A program made the position numbers and the translations under genes. Shown piece by piece: positions 10,612 to 20,128 of a stretch of 47,661 bases of DNA; positions within the stretch are counted from its first letter, which is position 1, and each line of letters starts with the position of its first letter. The notes below the pieces were generated by a model. That model was given only the letters and a program-made list of their open reading frames with translations, was not told the DNA's origin and made no database searches. The DNA lies in the NCBI GenBank assembly GCA_004379115.1, contig NBNH01000442.1, positions 1 to 47,661 of the forward strand. Direction: 5' to 3'. The DNA comes from Actinomycetales bacterium mxb001 (GTDB lineage Bacteria > Actinomycetota > Actinomycetes > S36-B12).

Positions 10612-11358
10612 TCACCACGGTGAATGCAGAATCCCGCCATCGACGGGGACGAGCGCACCGGTGATGTAGGAAGCGGCGGGGGAGAGCAGGAATGCCGCCA
10701 CGCGACCAAACTCCGCGGGATCACCCAGCCGACCTAGGGGGATCGACTCCGCGACATTGCGATGAGCATCCGGGGCACCACCGGTGAGCGCAAGCATGCG
10801 ATCGGTTGCGATGCGCCCCGGCAAGATCCCGTTCACGCGAAGCCGCGGCGCCAAGTCGATCGACAGATCCTTGACGAGCATGGCCAGCCCTGGACGCAGG
10901 ACGTTGCTGGCACCGAGGGAGGGAATCGGTTCACGAACGGTCGTCGACAGGACCGCCAGCATGGATCCATTGCTGGCAAGGCGGGGTGCGAAGGCGCGGG
11001 CAAGGCGAACCGTTGCGAGGAGAACGCCATCGATCGCCTCCGCCCATTGGCTGTCGGTGTAGTCGAGGGCCGAGCCGGGAGCGGGACCACCCACGTTGAG
11101 GAGCAGCCCGTCAATCGCTCCGTAACGCTCTAGCGCGACGTCCACCAAGGACAGGGCGGCGCTGGGGTCCGACAGGTCGATAGTGCACGCGGATGCCTCG
11201 TCACCAAGAGCCTCGACTGCGTGCGAGAGCGCGCCTTCATCGCGCGCGGCAACGAGGACGCGGGCCCCTTCGCCGATGAGCGCCTGGGCCGTCGCGAAGC
11301 CGAGGCCCCGTGACCCAGCGGTGACGACGTAGGCACGCCCGGCTAAGCCGAGGTCCAC
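10612..11358 (-). CDS. SDR family oxidoreductase
   Basis: VVTAGSRGLGFATAQAL nucleotide-binding motif, C-terminal SYITGALVPVDGGILHSPW; likely GTG start at 11358. Confidence 0.88.
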   Translation of the reverse strand: MDLGLAGRAYVVTAGSRGLGFATAQALIGEGARVLVAARDEGALSHAVEALGDEASACTIDLSDPSAALSLVDVALERYGAIDGLLLNVGGPAPGSALDYTDSQWAEAIDGVLLATVRLARAFAPRLASNGSMLAVLSTTVREPIPSLGASNVLRPGLAMLVKDLSIDLAPRLRVNGILPGRIATDRMLALTGGAPDAHRNVAESIPLGRLGDPAEFGRVAAFLLSPAASYITGALVPVDGGILHSPW

Positions 11359-12095
11359 GGGGCATCCTCCCGCGACTGAGCGGCGGCCTGACGTTCGGCG
11401 TCGTCTCGCGCTTCGCGCCGCAGGAAGAAAAGCCATCCGGCGATGGCGACGGCAGCGAAGAGCAGCCACTGGATGGCGTACGAGATGTTGCGTCCCTCGT
11501 CGATAACGGGAACGGGCACGGGGGTGACGTCGGCATCAGCGGGAGACGACACGCGCATCTGGACGTAGAAGCCAGGCTGGCTTCCCGCGTCAAGCATCGT
11601 GGGGTCGAGTGCGGCCGCCTGTCCATCGGGCAGGTCCGTGGGTGCCGGTGACGGCGTGACCTCCGCAGTCCGGAGCCATCCGGCAACGGTGACGTCACCT
11701 GCGGGGGGTTCGGGAGCGGCCTGTGTCGCCGTCGCGCCTCCCTCGGCCGCGATCCAGCCGCGGTTGATCCACACCCGTGACCCGTCGGGCTGCCGCAGCG
11801 GGGTGGCCACCCAAAAGCCATTGCGGCCGTCGAGCGGCCTCTGCCGAATCAGGACGGTGCCGTCGGCCTCGAACGTGCCGACGAGGGTGACCGGACGCCA
11901 CTCCTGGCCGCTCTCGACAGCGATGGACCAGCTGGTGGGATCGGTCGACGTCTCCGTCTGCAACTCGACCCGGTCGGTACGCCGTTCCTCAGCGCGCGCC
12001 CACTGCCAGCGGCTGAGGAGTCCGAAGGCCACGATCGCTGCCAGGACGAGGGCGGTGAACGCGATCCAGCGGGGCGTCCTCAGCAATGACCACAC
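11343..12095 (-). CDS. SURF1 family cytochrome oxidase assembly protein
   Basis: N- and C-terminal TM helices, SURF1 motifs (RWQWARAEER, GRNGFWVATPLRQPDGSRVWINRGWI, YAIQWLLFA). Confidence 0.92.
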   Translation of the reverse strand: MWSLLRTPRWIAFTALVLAAIVAFGLLSRWQWARAEERRTDRVELQTETSTDPTSWSIAVESGQEWRPVTLVGTFEADGTVLIRQRPLDGRNGFWVATPLRQPDGSRVWINRGWIAAEGGATATQAAPEPPAGDVTVAGWLRTAEVTPSPAPTDLPDGQAAALDPTMLDAGSQPGFYVQMRVSSPADADVTPVPVPVIDEGRNISYAIQWLLFAAVAIAGWLFFLRREARDDAERQAAAQSREDAPWTSA

Positions 12096-12108
12096 GAGGA
12101 CACCGTAA

Positions 12109-12423
12109 TCACGTCGTCCGGTCTCCCGAACCGGGCGGCAGGGCCGTCATGGGAGGCAGGAAGGGGGCGGGACCGCTGGTCGCCCGACGACGTCGGCCCG
12201 CGTTGGCGGCCACGACGGCGAGGTAGGGAAGGGCCACCGCACCGGCCAGGAACACCCAGCGGGGCCAGCCGGGCACGAGGATCGCCAGGATCACGCAGGC
12301 GGTGCGGATGCTCATGGAAATGAGGTAGCGACGGGTCCGCGGCCCCTGCTCGTCGGTCAGGCTCTCGGGCGCCCCGGTGATCGAGTACACCTCGGGGCCG
12401 GGGGACCGGCTGTCGGTTGCCAC
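12109..12423 (-). CDS. DUF3099 small membrane protein
   Basis: YSITGAPESLTDEQGPRTRRYLISMSIRTACVILA resembles actinobacterial DUF3099; two hydrophobic segments; GTG start with TACGGT 6 nt upstream. Confidence 0.82.
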   Translation of the reverse strand: MATDSRSPGPEVYSITGAPESLTDEQGPRTRRYLISMSIRTACVILAILVPGWPRWVFLAGAVALPYLAVVAANAGRRRRATSGPAPFLPPMTALPPGSGDRTT

Positions 12424-12476
12424 CCCTCAACCGTAGGCGGGAATCGCACATCCAGCGAGACGAGGATGGCCCCGGC

Positions 12477-13865
12477 CTAGAGGGCGTCGCTGATCGTGGA
12501 GAAGTGGAAGTCCTCGATCACGACCGCGGGCATGGCGACCCGGGCCGCGTAGTCGCCCATCTCGCGAGGCTGAGTGCGCTGCGTCACACCGGCATCGCTT
12601 ACGCGCCCGAGGATGCCCACCGGCGATTCGTTGAAGCGGAAGTTGCTGGCCGCACCGATGACCTCTCCATCACGGACGACGTACACGCCGTCTCGCGTCA
12701 GGCCGGTGAGAAGCAGGGTTTGCGGATCGACGAGCCGGGTGTACCACACGCACGTCACGAGCAGGGCGTCCTGCGTGCGCGTGAGGACATCGTCGAGTTC
12801 GCCCGTGCCAGCCGCGTCCTCCATGCGCAGGGTGTCGGATCCCGCGGCGAACGGCATGCCATCGCGCTGGGCGAGCCAGCGAGGACAGTGCAGATGGGTG
12901 AGCGTGCCGCGGTCGAGCCAGTCGACCGCGTCGCTACGCATACCGTTGTCGAAGACCGACGACATGTCCGACGACGCCGCCGTGGCCACGAAGGCCGCTG
13001 CCGGAATCTCGGGGTCATGGGGATCGCTTCGCAGCGTCAACGCCCGTTCGGCCAGTCGTTCGCCCACGCGAGTGCCACCGCCGGGGGCGCTGAAGACACT
13101 TCGGCCCTCGAGCGCTTCCCGCGCGCTCATGGACCACCACAGATCGACCATGAGGTCCCCGAAGGCGCCGGGGGTCAGGAGGGCGCGATGGCGACCGGGA
13201 CGGATATCGATGCGGCGGGATTGCCAGTCGAGCCCCCGTCGCAGGTCGCGCTCAGCAGGAGTGAGGTCGACGTCGTCGAAGTCGTCGGCGGCGAGGCCCC
13301 ACCAGGCTGAGCGGCTGCGCCCGTGCGACTTGGCCGTCATCTCCAGACGCGACGAGGGCTGCACGTGACGCCGCCGCAACCCCGTCGACGATGCGAGCCA
13401 TGTGGTGGTGAGGTCATGCTCGGCATAGCCGAAGAGCTCGACGCCATCGGCCACGCATGAGCGAAAGAGCGCACCCAAGGGCTCGGTCAGCGGTGAGAGG
13501 GCAGCACTGGAGGTGAGTGGAGCGGACTGGTCCCAATCGAGCACCCCTTCGGCTTCATCCACGATCAACGGCGTCGCGTCCTCCGCTGGCGTCGCGCTGT
13601 CGAGCGCCATGGAGACGGCTGCGACGAGGTCCTGCACGCCTTGCGCGTCAGGATGCGAGCGGCTCAGCGTCGCGGTGGCCACGCCCCCCGACACGCGGCG
13701 GAAGCCGATCACGGTGAGGTCGACCTGTCGCGTCTCACCGTTGGTCGTCAGGGTCGTGCGGGCCCACCGCACATCGGTCCGTGAGCGTGCGGTGACGATC
13801 GCCACCGCTCCGTCGAGTCCGCTGGCTGCCTGCAGCGCCCGCTCGGCCATCTCATGGGGGCGCAT
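12477..13865 (-). CDS. TldE/PmbA-like protein (TldD/TldE family)
   Basis: Lacks HExxxH, ends FNESPVGILGRVSD...; adjacent to and overlapping TldD. Confidence 0.87.
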   Translation of the reverse strand: MRPHEMAERALQAASGLDGAVAIVTARSRTDVRWARTTLTTNGETRQVDLTVIGFRRVSGGVATATLSRSHPDAQGVQDLVAAVSMALDSATPAEDATPLIVDEAEGVLDWDQSAPLTSSAALSPLTEPLGALFRSCVADGVELFGYAEHDLTTTWLASSTGLRRRHVQPSSRLEMTAKSHGRSRSAWWGLAADDFDDVDLTPAERDLRRGLDWQSRRIDIRPGRHRALLTPGAFGDLMVDLWWSMSAREALEGRSVFSAPGGGTRVGERLAERALTLRSDPHDPEIPAAAFVATAASSDMSSVFDNGMRSDAVDWLDRGTLTHLHCPRWLAQRDGMPFAAGSDTLRMEDAAGTGELDDVLTRTQDALLVTCVWYTRLVDPQTLLLTGLTRDGVYVVRDGEVIGAASNFRFNESPVGILGRVSDAGVTQRTQPREMGDYAARVAMPAVVIEDFHFSTISDAL

Positions 13866-15352
13866 CAGCGGCCCTCCTGCGCACTGTTGAGGACGTTGAT
13901 GTTGTCGAACACGGCGGCTGGACAGCCGTGCGACACCGCGGCCACCTGACCGGGTTGACCCTTGCCGCAGTTCAACGCGCCCCCGAGCAGGTAGGTATCA
14001 GGACCCCCGAGCGCGACCAGGGATCCCCAGAAGTCCGGGGTACGTGACTGATAGGCGACGTCCTTGACCTGGCCGACGAGTCGCCCACCTTTGATCCGAT
14101 GGAACCGTTGCCCGGTGAATTGGAAGTTGTAGCGCTGCATATCGATCGACCAGCTCTTGTCGCCGACGACGTAGATGCCATCAGAGACGCCCGCGATGAG
14201 TTGATCGATAGATCCGCCTTCCGGGTCGGGTTGCAGTGACACATTGGGCATGCGCTGGATCTGCACGTGCTCGGCGGAGTCGGCGTAGGCACAGCCGTTC
14301 GAGCGATCGAAGCCCATCTCGGCGGCCATCGCGCGATCAAGTTGGTATCCCACGAGAACGCCGTCTTTGACGATGTCCCATGTCTGCGCCGCCACGCCTT
14401 CGTCATCCCAGCCGACGGTGGAGAGGCCATAGGGCGCCTGGCGATCCCCGGTGACCTGCATCAGGGGGGATCCATATCGCATGGTGCCCAGGCCATCGGG
14501 AGTCGCGAACGACGTGCCCGCGTAGTTGGCCTCGTAGCCAAGGGCACGGTCGAGCTCGGTGGCGTGCCCCACCGATTCGTGGATCGTGAGCCACAGGTTG
14601 GTCGGATGGATCACCAGTGTGTATCGACCCGGGTCGACGCTTGGTGCTCGCAACTTCTCGTCGAGCAATTCGGGAAGATGCGCGATCTCCGTTGTCCAGT
14701 CCCAGCGTCGCGCTCCACCCGACTCCACACCGCCACCCAGGACGTACTCCCATCCACGGCCCACGGGGGGAGCTGTCGTCGCCATGGTCTCGAAGGCGCC
14801 CGTTCGGGAGTCGATGGCCGTGGCCGACCACTCGGCTTCGATGCGATGGCGGACCTGGGTGGTTCGAGTGCCCGCCGAGTCCGCGTAGTCGACCGATTCG
14901 CGGACCGCCAGGAGGCGTGCGTCCGCATGAGAGACCCTCGGATCGGCCAGCAGGACGGCGCTGCGTTCCTGCAGAAGGGCGATGCGATCGGCTTCGGGAA
15001 CCTCGAAGGGGTCGACGTCGAAGGGGGAGAGCCACGTGCCCATGTAGACAGGCTCGGGCGCCAACTCGACGTCGCGTGTCGTGAGCGCACGGCTCACGCG
15101 CGCCATCGCCACGGCTCGGTCGGCCAACGCAACGGCCTCATCGACCGAGACCGTGTCCGAGGCCGCGAAGCCCCAACAGCCGTCCACGACCACCCGCACG
15201 CCGATGCCTCGCTCTTCGACGTCAAGTGACGCTTCCATTCGGCCGTCTCGCATGCTCATGGCGCCGTTGCGGGTGGAGACCTGTCGCGCATCGGCATGGC
15301 CTGCCCCCAGGTCTACTGCCCGCTGCACCGCGGCGTCGAGGAAGGCGGTCAC
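13865..15352 (-). CDS. tldD: TldD family metalloprotease
   Basis: HExxxH motif in TIHESVGHATELDRALGYEANYAGTSF; GTG start at 15352 overlaps the upstream TGA. Track ORF to 16264 is an extension. Confidence 0.93.
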   Translation of the reverse strand: MTAFLDAAVQRAVDLGAGHADARQVSTRNGAMSMRDGRMEASLDVEERGIGVRVVVDGCWGFAASDTVSVDEAVALADRAVAMARVSRALTTRDVELAPEPVYMGTWLSPFDVDPFEVPEADRIALLQERSAVLLADPRVSHADARLLAVRESVDYADSAGTRTTQVRHRIEAEWSATAIDSRTGAFETMATTAPPVGRGWEYVLGGGVESGGARRWDWTTEIAHLPELLDEKLRAPSVDPGRYTLVIHPTNLWLTIHESVGHATELDRALGYEANYAGTSFATPDGLGTMRYGSPLMQVTGDRQAPYGLSTVGWDDEGVAAQTWDIVKDGVLVGYQLDRAMAAEMGFDRSNGCAYADSAEHVQIQRMPNVSLQPDPEGGSIDQLIAGVSDGIYVVGDKSWSIDMQRYNFQFTGQRFHRIKGGRLVGQVKDVAYQSRTPDFWGSLVALGGPDTYLLGGALNCGKGQPGQVAAVSHGCPAAVFDNINVLNSAQEGR

Positions 15353-16017
15353 TCCGGGTCCGGCTCCACGATCGGCGGTGGCTTGAGGATGATGCTGATC
15401 GGAATCAGGAGTAGCAGGACGAAGTTGCCCAGGTAGAAGACGAAGTAACTTGCCACGGCCGCGAGTATGAAGACGCTGGTGTACGCCGATCCGCGCCATC
15501 GAGCGCGGGATTGCTGCATGGCATCCCAGTACGGGCGGTCTTTGGGGGCGATGAGCTCCGGATGCTTGGTCATGTGGCGTGCCGTGGCGGCCCCGATGAA
15601 CGAGATGTAAGCCAAGGTGAGCCAGTACATCATCGCTGGGCCCGTCATCTCGTTGGCTCGATCGGCGTCGGCGGCGAAGGGCGTGCCCTCGTACAGTCGG
15701 CTCGGCCAGGGGAGGAAGACGAAGCCGAGTAGCCACAGCATGATCAACCAGAAGAGGGCGCTGTCGTAGGCAATCAGGTGGTTGACGATGCGGTTGTGAA
15801 CACTCCACATGATGGCCACGACGATGAAGGTCAGGACGAACGTCTGTATCTGGCCCCAGTTGGCGGAGAGGACGTCGAGCATGGTCTGGCCCTGCTGCGG
15901 GCCCGCGATATCGACGAGTTGCAGCGCGAGCAGGGTGATGGCCACGGCCACGACGGCGTCGGAGAAGTTGATGAGCCGGTCCAGCGACCGACCAGAGCGA
16001 ACCGGACCCCAGGCCAT
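15349..16017 (-). CDS. TMEM175 family (DUF1211) membrane protein, putative K+ channel
   Basis: Signature RLINFSDAVVAVAITLLALQL, multiple TM helices, 222 aa; RBS gggagga upstream of ATG. Confidence 0.9.
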   Translation of the reverse strand: MAWGPVRSGRSLDRLINFSDAVVAVAITLLALQLVDIAGPQQGQTMLDVLSANWGQIQTFVLTFIVVAIMWSVHNRIVNHLIAYDSALFWLIMLWLLGFVFLPWPSRLYEGTPFAADADRANEMTGPAMMYWLTLAYISFIGAATARHMTKHPELIAPKDRPYWDAMQQSRARWRGSAYTSVFILAAVASYFVFYLGNFVLLLLIPISIILKPPPIVEPDPE

Positions 16018-16094
16018 GGCGTGATCCTCCCATGCAGCACCCGTTGTGAGGCATGACTCTCGGAACCGCTAGCGTCGCCGACCAGGAGGTCGTG

Positions 16095-16799
16095 ATGGCA
16101 GGCGTGGCGCTGGTCACCGGTGGCAACCGGGGGATCGGTCTGGCGACGGCACGCGCCCTGAGAACGGCCGGCTTCACCGTCGTGATCGGCACGCGTGCTG
16201 GCGAATCTGTCGACGGGTTGCCCGCCGTCACGCTCGACGTGACCTCCACGGAGTCCGTCGACACGGCCTTTGACCGGGTCGAGGCCGATCATGGTCCCGT
16301 CGACGTGCTTGTCGCCAACGCTGGCATCACCCGCGACGGGCTCATCATGCGAATGCCCGATGGCGACATTGCCGACGTACTGGAGACCAACCTCGTGGGA
16401 GCGATCCGTTGCGCGCGACGGGCGTCGCGAGGCATGGTGCGCGCTCGACGCGGCCGCATCATCTTCGTGTCCAGCGTCGTCTGGGCAGTCGGGTCGGCCG
16501 GCCAGGTCAACTACGCCGCCGCCAAGGCCGGGCTCGTCGGCGCGGCTCGGTCGTTGGCGCGCGAGCTCGGACCTCGAGGGGTCACGGCCAACGTGGTGGC
16601 GCCCGGCTTCGTCGAGACGGACATGACAGCCGTTCTCGGCGCAGAGCGAACGACGGAGATCTTGCGTCAGGTACCGCTCGCTCGACTGGCGAAGCCCGAA
16701 GAGATCGCTGAGGTCATCGCCTTCCTCGCCGGCGATGCCGCGGCATACGTGACCGGTGCTGTGATCCCGGTCGACGGCGGACTCGGCATGGGCCACTGA
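16095..16799 (+). CDS. fabG: 3-oxoacyl-ACP reductase FabG
   Basis: SDR motifs (VTGGNRGIGLATA, NAGITRD, YAAAKAG); strong RBS aggaggt upstream of ATG 16095; followed by FabI. Confidence 0.9.
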   Translation: MAGVALVTGGNRGIGLATARALRTAGFTVVIGTRAGESVDGLPAVTLDVTSTESVDTAFDRVEADHGPVDVLVANAGITRDGLIMRMPDGDIADVLETNLVGAIRCARRASRGMVRARRGRIIFVSSVVWAVGSAGQVNYAAAKAGLVGAARSLARELGPRGVTANVVAPGFVETDMTAVLGAERTTEILRQVPLARLAKPEEIAEVIAFLAGDAAAYVTGAVIPVDGGLGMGH

Positions 16800-16809
16800 G
16801 AGGAGAGAC

Positions 16810-17577
16810 ATGGGCATTCTCGATGGCAAGAGCGTCCTGGTGACCGGAGTCCTGACGGATCAGTCGATTGCGTTCCACGTTGCGCGGCTGGCCCAGGAGC
16901 AGGGGGCGTCGGTCGTCCTCACCTCCTTCGGTCGAGCGCTGTCGCTCACTCGACGATCGTCGACACGGCTTCCCTCCGAGGCGCCGGTGATCGAGCTCGA
17001 TGTCACGTCGACCGACGACCTGGAGGCGCTGCCGGAGCGCGTGCGCGAGCATCTGCCGCGACTTGATGGCGTGGTGCACTCCATTGGTTTCGCGCCGGAG
17101 AGCGCCCTGGGTGGGCGCTTCTTGCACACTCCGTGGATCGATGTGGCGACCGCCGTGGAGGTATCGGCTTACTCGCTGAAGGCCCTCGCCGTCGCCTGCC
17201 GTCCGATGATGGGATCGGGATCGTCGGTCGTGGGCCTGGACTTCGACGCCACCGTTGCATGGCCCACCTACGACTGGATGGGCGTGGCCAAGGCGGCCCT
17301 CGAGTCGACGTCTCGCTACCTCGCCCGCGACTTGGGCCCGGAGGGCATCCGGGTCAACCTCGTCGCCGCCGGACCCATCCGCACGATGGCCGCCAAGAGC
17401 ATCCCGGGCTTCGAGGACTTCGAGCAGGTGTGGCAGCAGCGCGCACCCCTCGGGTGGGACCTCGACGATCCCGCTCCCGCAGCGCGGGCGGTTGTGGCTC
17501 TACTGTCGGATTGGTTCCCGGCGACGACCGGTGAGATCGTTCACGTGGACGGCGGCGTCCACTCGCAAGGCGCCTGA
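16810..17577 (+). CDS. fabI: Enoyl-ACP reductase (FabI/InhA-like)
   Basis: SVLVTGVLTDQSIAFHVARLAQEQGA and YDWMGVAKAALES catalytic Tyr/Lys region. Confidence 0.95.
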   Translation: MGILDGKSVLVTGVLTDQSIAFHVARLAQEQGASVVLTSFGRALSLTRRSSTRLPSEAPVIELDVTSTDDLEALPERVREHLPRLDGVVHSIGFAPESALGGRFLHTPWIDVATAVEVSAYSLKALAVACRPMMGSGSSVVGLDFDATVAWPTYDWMGVAKAALESTSRYLARDLGPEGIRVNLVAAGPIRTMAAKSIPGFEDFEQVWQQRAPLGWDLDDPAPAARAVVALLSDWFPATTGEIVHVDGGVHSQGA

Positions 17578-17578
17578 C

Positions 17579-18079
17579 GTGCGCCGGCTTGTGCTCCTGC
17601 GACACGCCAAGTCCGACTACCCGGCAGGTGTCGGTGATCATGATCGACCGCTGGCTGACCGAGGACGCCGGGATGCCCCCGCCGCAGGGGAGTGGATCGC
17701 CCGCCATGTCGGTGCCGTTGACGACGTCGTGGTCTCCAGCGCTGTCCGCGCCCAGCAGACCTGGGCGTTGGCTTCTCCGCACGTCACCGTGGTGGGTTCC
17801 GTCGTCACTGAGCCCCGCATCTACGAGGCCCCCGCGTCGACGCTGATCGGCATCGTCGAATCCCTGCCAGAGAACGCCGCAACGGTCCTTCTGGTGGGCC
17901 ACAACCCGGGCCTGGAGGATCTTGCTGCCGAGCTCGTCACCGACGGCGATCCCGATGCTCTCGGCCGGATGGCACTGAAGTACCCGACGTCGGCGGTCGC
18001 GGTACTCGAGGGCGATGGCCAGTGGGCGGATCTGCTTCGCGGCGCGCGCCTGACCTCTTTCGCCGTTCCGCGGGGCTAG
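17579..18079 (+). CDS. SixA-like histidine phosphatase
   Basis: VRRLVLLRHAKSDYP; VGHNPGLEDLA motif; GTG start. Confidence 0.9.
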   Translation: MRRLVLLRHAKSDYPAGVGDHDRPLADRGRRDAPAAGEWIARHVGAVDDVVVSSAVRAQQTWALASPHVTVVGSVVTEPRIYEAPASTLIGIVESLPENAATVLLVGHNPGLEDLAAELVTDGDPDALGRMALKYPTSAVAVLEGDGQWADLLRGARLTSFAVPRG

Positions 18080-19269
18080 ATCGCGGACGGGTCCGCGGCG
18101 TCGGCCTCCTCGATCTCCTCGCGGGTGATGCCCAGGAGAAAGAGGACCGAGTCGAGATAGGGCACGCTCAACGAAGTGTCGGCAGCTGCGCGAACGGCGG
18201 GCTTGGCATTGAAGGCGACTCCGAGACCCGCTGCCTCGAGCATGTCGAGGTCGTTGGCTCCGTCGCCAATAGCCACCGTGCGAGACAGCGGAATATCGAA
18301 TTCGCTGGCGAACTCCTCCAGGGCGCGACGCTTGCCCGCGCGATCGATGATGGGGCCAACCACCCGGCCGGTGAGACGACCGTCGACGACCTCGAGTCGA
18401 TTGGCGCGGATGCGATCGACCTCGAGTTCGGCTGTCACCGGGACGACGACCTCCTCGAAGCCGCCTGACACCAGGCAGACATGGAACCCCAGTCGCTTGA
18501 GGGTGCGACAGAGCGTGCGTGCACCGGGCGTGAGCGTGACGGCATTCGCGACCTCGTCAAGAGCGGATGCCGGCAGGCCCTCAAGCGCAGCGACACGCTG
18601 GCGCAGCGATTCCGCGAAATCGATTTCCCCGCTCATGGCCTTCTCGGTGATGGCAGCGACCGCGTCGCCCTGCCCGGCTGCTGCTGCCAAGAGGTCGATG
18701 ACCTCGTCCTGGATCACGGTGGAATCGACGTCCATGACCACCAGTCGCTGTCCGCGTCGATCCAGTCCAGCGTGCTGAACGGCGACATCGACGCCCAGCG
18801 CTCGGGACTTCTCCGACAGGGCCCGGCGCAGGCCGCTGAGATCCTCGTCGCCGGACCCCTCGAAGACGACTGCCGTGACGGGATAGGACGCGATGCGCCG
18901 AATGCGGTCGATGTTCCAGCCGCGGGCCGCGAGTTCGCTGGTGAGGTCCGCGATGGCACCCGGAGGAAGGGGCCGGCCGATCACTGTGACGTGGATGCGG
19001 CCCCGCCGGGCAGCGACCGTTTCGCGGGCGCCGGGCAACGTCTCTACTTCCATGCCGACGCTCCCCGCGACCTCATGCACCACAGCGCGCACACTGCCGA
19101 TGTCAGACTCCTCGACACCCAGCAGGACCGCCAGGATGAGTCGACCCCGAACGACCAGCTGCTCCATGTCGAGGACGACGGACCGGGTGTGACGCAGGGC
19201 GTCGAAAAGGGCAGCGGTCACGCCGGGGCGGTCGCGTCCGCTGAGGATCGCCAGCAAGGTGCCGTCCAC
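18076..19269 (-). CDS. serB: Phosphoserine phosphatase with N-terminal ACT-like domains
   Basis: HAD motif MDVDSTVIQDEVIDLLA; GDGANDLDMLEAAGLGVAFNAKP; N-terminal GRDRPGVTAALFDAL. Confidence 0.95.
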   Translation of the reverse strand: MDGTLLAILSGRDRPGVTAALFDALRHTRSVVLDMEQLVVRGRLILAVLLGVEESDIGSVRAVVHEVAGSVGMEVETLPGARETVAARRGRIHVTVIGRPLPPGAIADLTSELAARGWNIDRIRRIASYPVTAVVFEGSGDEDLSGLRRALSEKSRALGVDVAVQHAGLDRRGQRLVVMDVDSTVIQDEVIDLLAAAAGQGDAVAAITEKAMSGEIDFAESLRQRVAALEGLPASALDEVANAVTLTPGARTLCRTLKRLGFHVCLVSGGFEEVVVPVTAELEVDRIRANRLEVVDGRLTGRVVGPIIDRAGKRRALEEFASEFDIPLSRTVAIGDGANDLDMLEAAGLGVAFNAKPAVRAAADTSLSVPYLDSVLFLLGITREEIEEADAADPSAI

Positions 19270-19339
19270 AATCCGACCCTACGGGCGTCCCCATGCCCAA
19301 GGTCACGCCAGGGTCACTCGCTCCGGATAGGTTGAGGAC

Positions 19340-20128
19340 GTGACGGACGAGGTCGTGCGAATGCGCGGGGTCAGCGTGCGTCGCGGGTCGTCGTGGATCC
19401 TCACCGACGTCGACTGGACTGTTCACGCCGATGAACGGTGGGTGCTTCTCGGACCCAATGGCGCAGGCAAGTCGACGTTGGTCGGAATCACCTCCACTCG
19501 ACTGCATCCGACACGCGGCTCCGTGACGATCCTCGGAGAGACCCTCGGCATGACCGACGTCTTCGACCTGCGGCCGCGCATCGGCCTGGTGGGAGCCGGG
19601 CTCGCCGAGAGCATCCCTGCCCGCGAGAAGGTGCGCGATGTGGTCGTCACGGCGTCCTGGGGCATCACCGGACGCTGGCGCGAGGACTATGCCGAGGCCG
19701 ACCTGCGTCGCGCGGAAAGCCTGCTGATGCTCATGGGCATCGCCGATCTGTCCGACCGCACCTTCGGGTCCCTGTCCGACGGTGAGCGCAAGCGCACCCA
19801 GATCGCCCGCTCCCTGATGAGCGACCCCGAACTGCTCCTCCTCGACGAGCCCGCCGCCGGATTGGACCTGGGCGGACGCGAGGCACTGGTGCAGCGACTC
19901 ACCACCATGGCCGCGGCGCCCTCTGCTCCGACGACCATCCTCGTGACGCATCACGTCGAAGAGATTCCCGCCGGAACGACTCATGCCATGTTGCTGCGTG
20001 ATGGTCGCGTCGTCGCCCAAGGAAGCATCGACGCTGTCTTGGTCGACACATACCTGTCGGCGGCCTACGGCCTGTCCATCGCTGTCGAACGCCGGGAGGG
20101 TCGTTGGCTCGCGCGCGCTCGGACGTAG
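19340..20128 (+). CDS. ABC transporter ATP-binding protein
   Basis: Walker A GPNGAGKST, signature LSDGERKR, Walker B LLLLDEPAAGLD; no neighbouring permease. Confidence 0.92.
   Translation: MTDEVVRMRGVSVRRGSSWILTDVDWTVHADERWVLLGPNGAGKSTLVGITSTRLHPTRGSVTILGETLGMTDVFDLRPRIGLVGAGLAESIPAREKVRDVVVTASWGITGRWREDYAEADLRRAESLLMLMGIADLSDRTFGSLSDGERKRTQIARSLMSDPELLLLDEPAAGLDLGGREALVQRLTTMAAAPSAPTTILVTHHVEEIPAGTTHAMLLRDGRVVAQGSIDAVLVDTYLSAAYGLSIAVERREGRWLARART

Noticed and set aside
12417-13310. 297-aa plus-strand ORF opposite TldE
   Set aside because: Antisense shadow ORF with no recognisable domain; TldE/TldD pair is consistent on the minus strand.
15353-16264. N-terminal extension of the TldD ORF in the ORF track
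   Set aside because: The extension overlaps the TMEM175-like gene in another frame and has low-complexity R/H/P composition; GTG 15352 is a good start.
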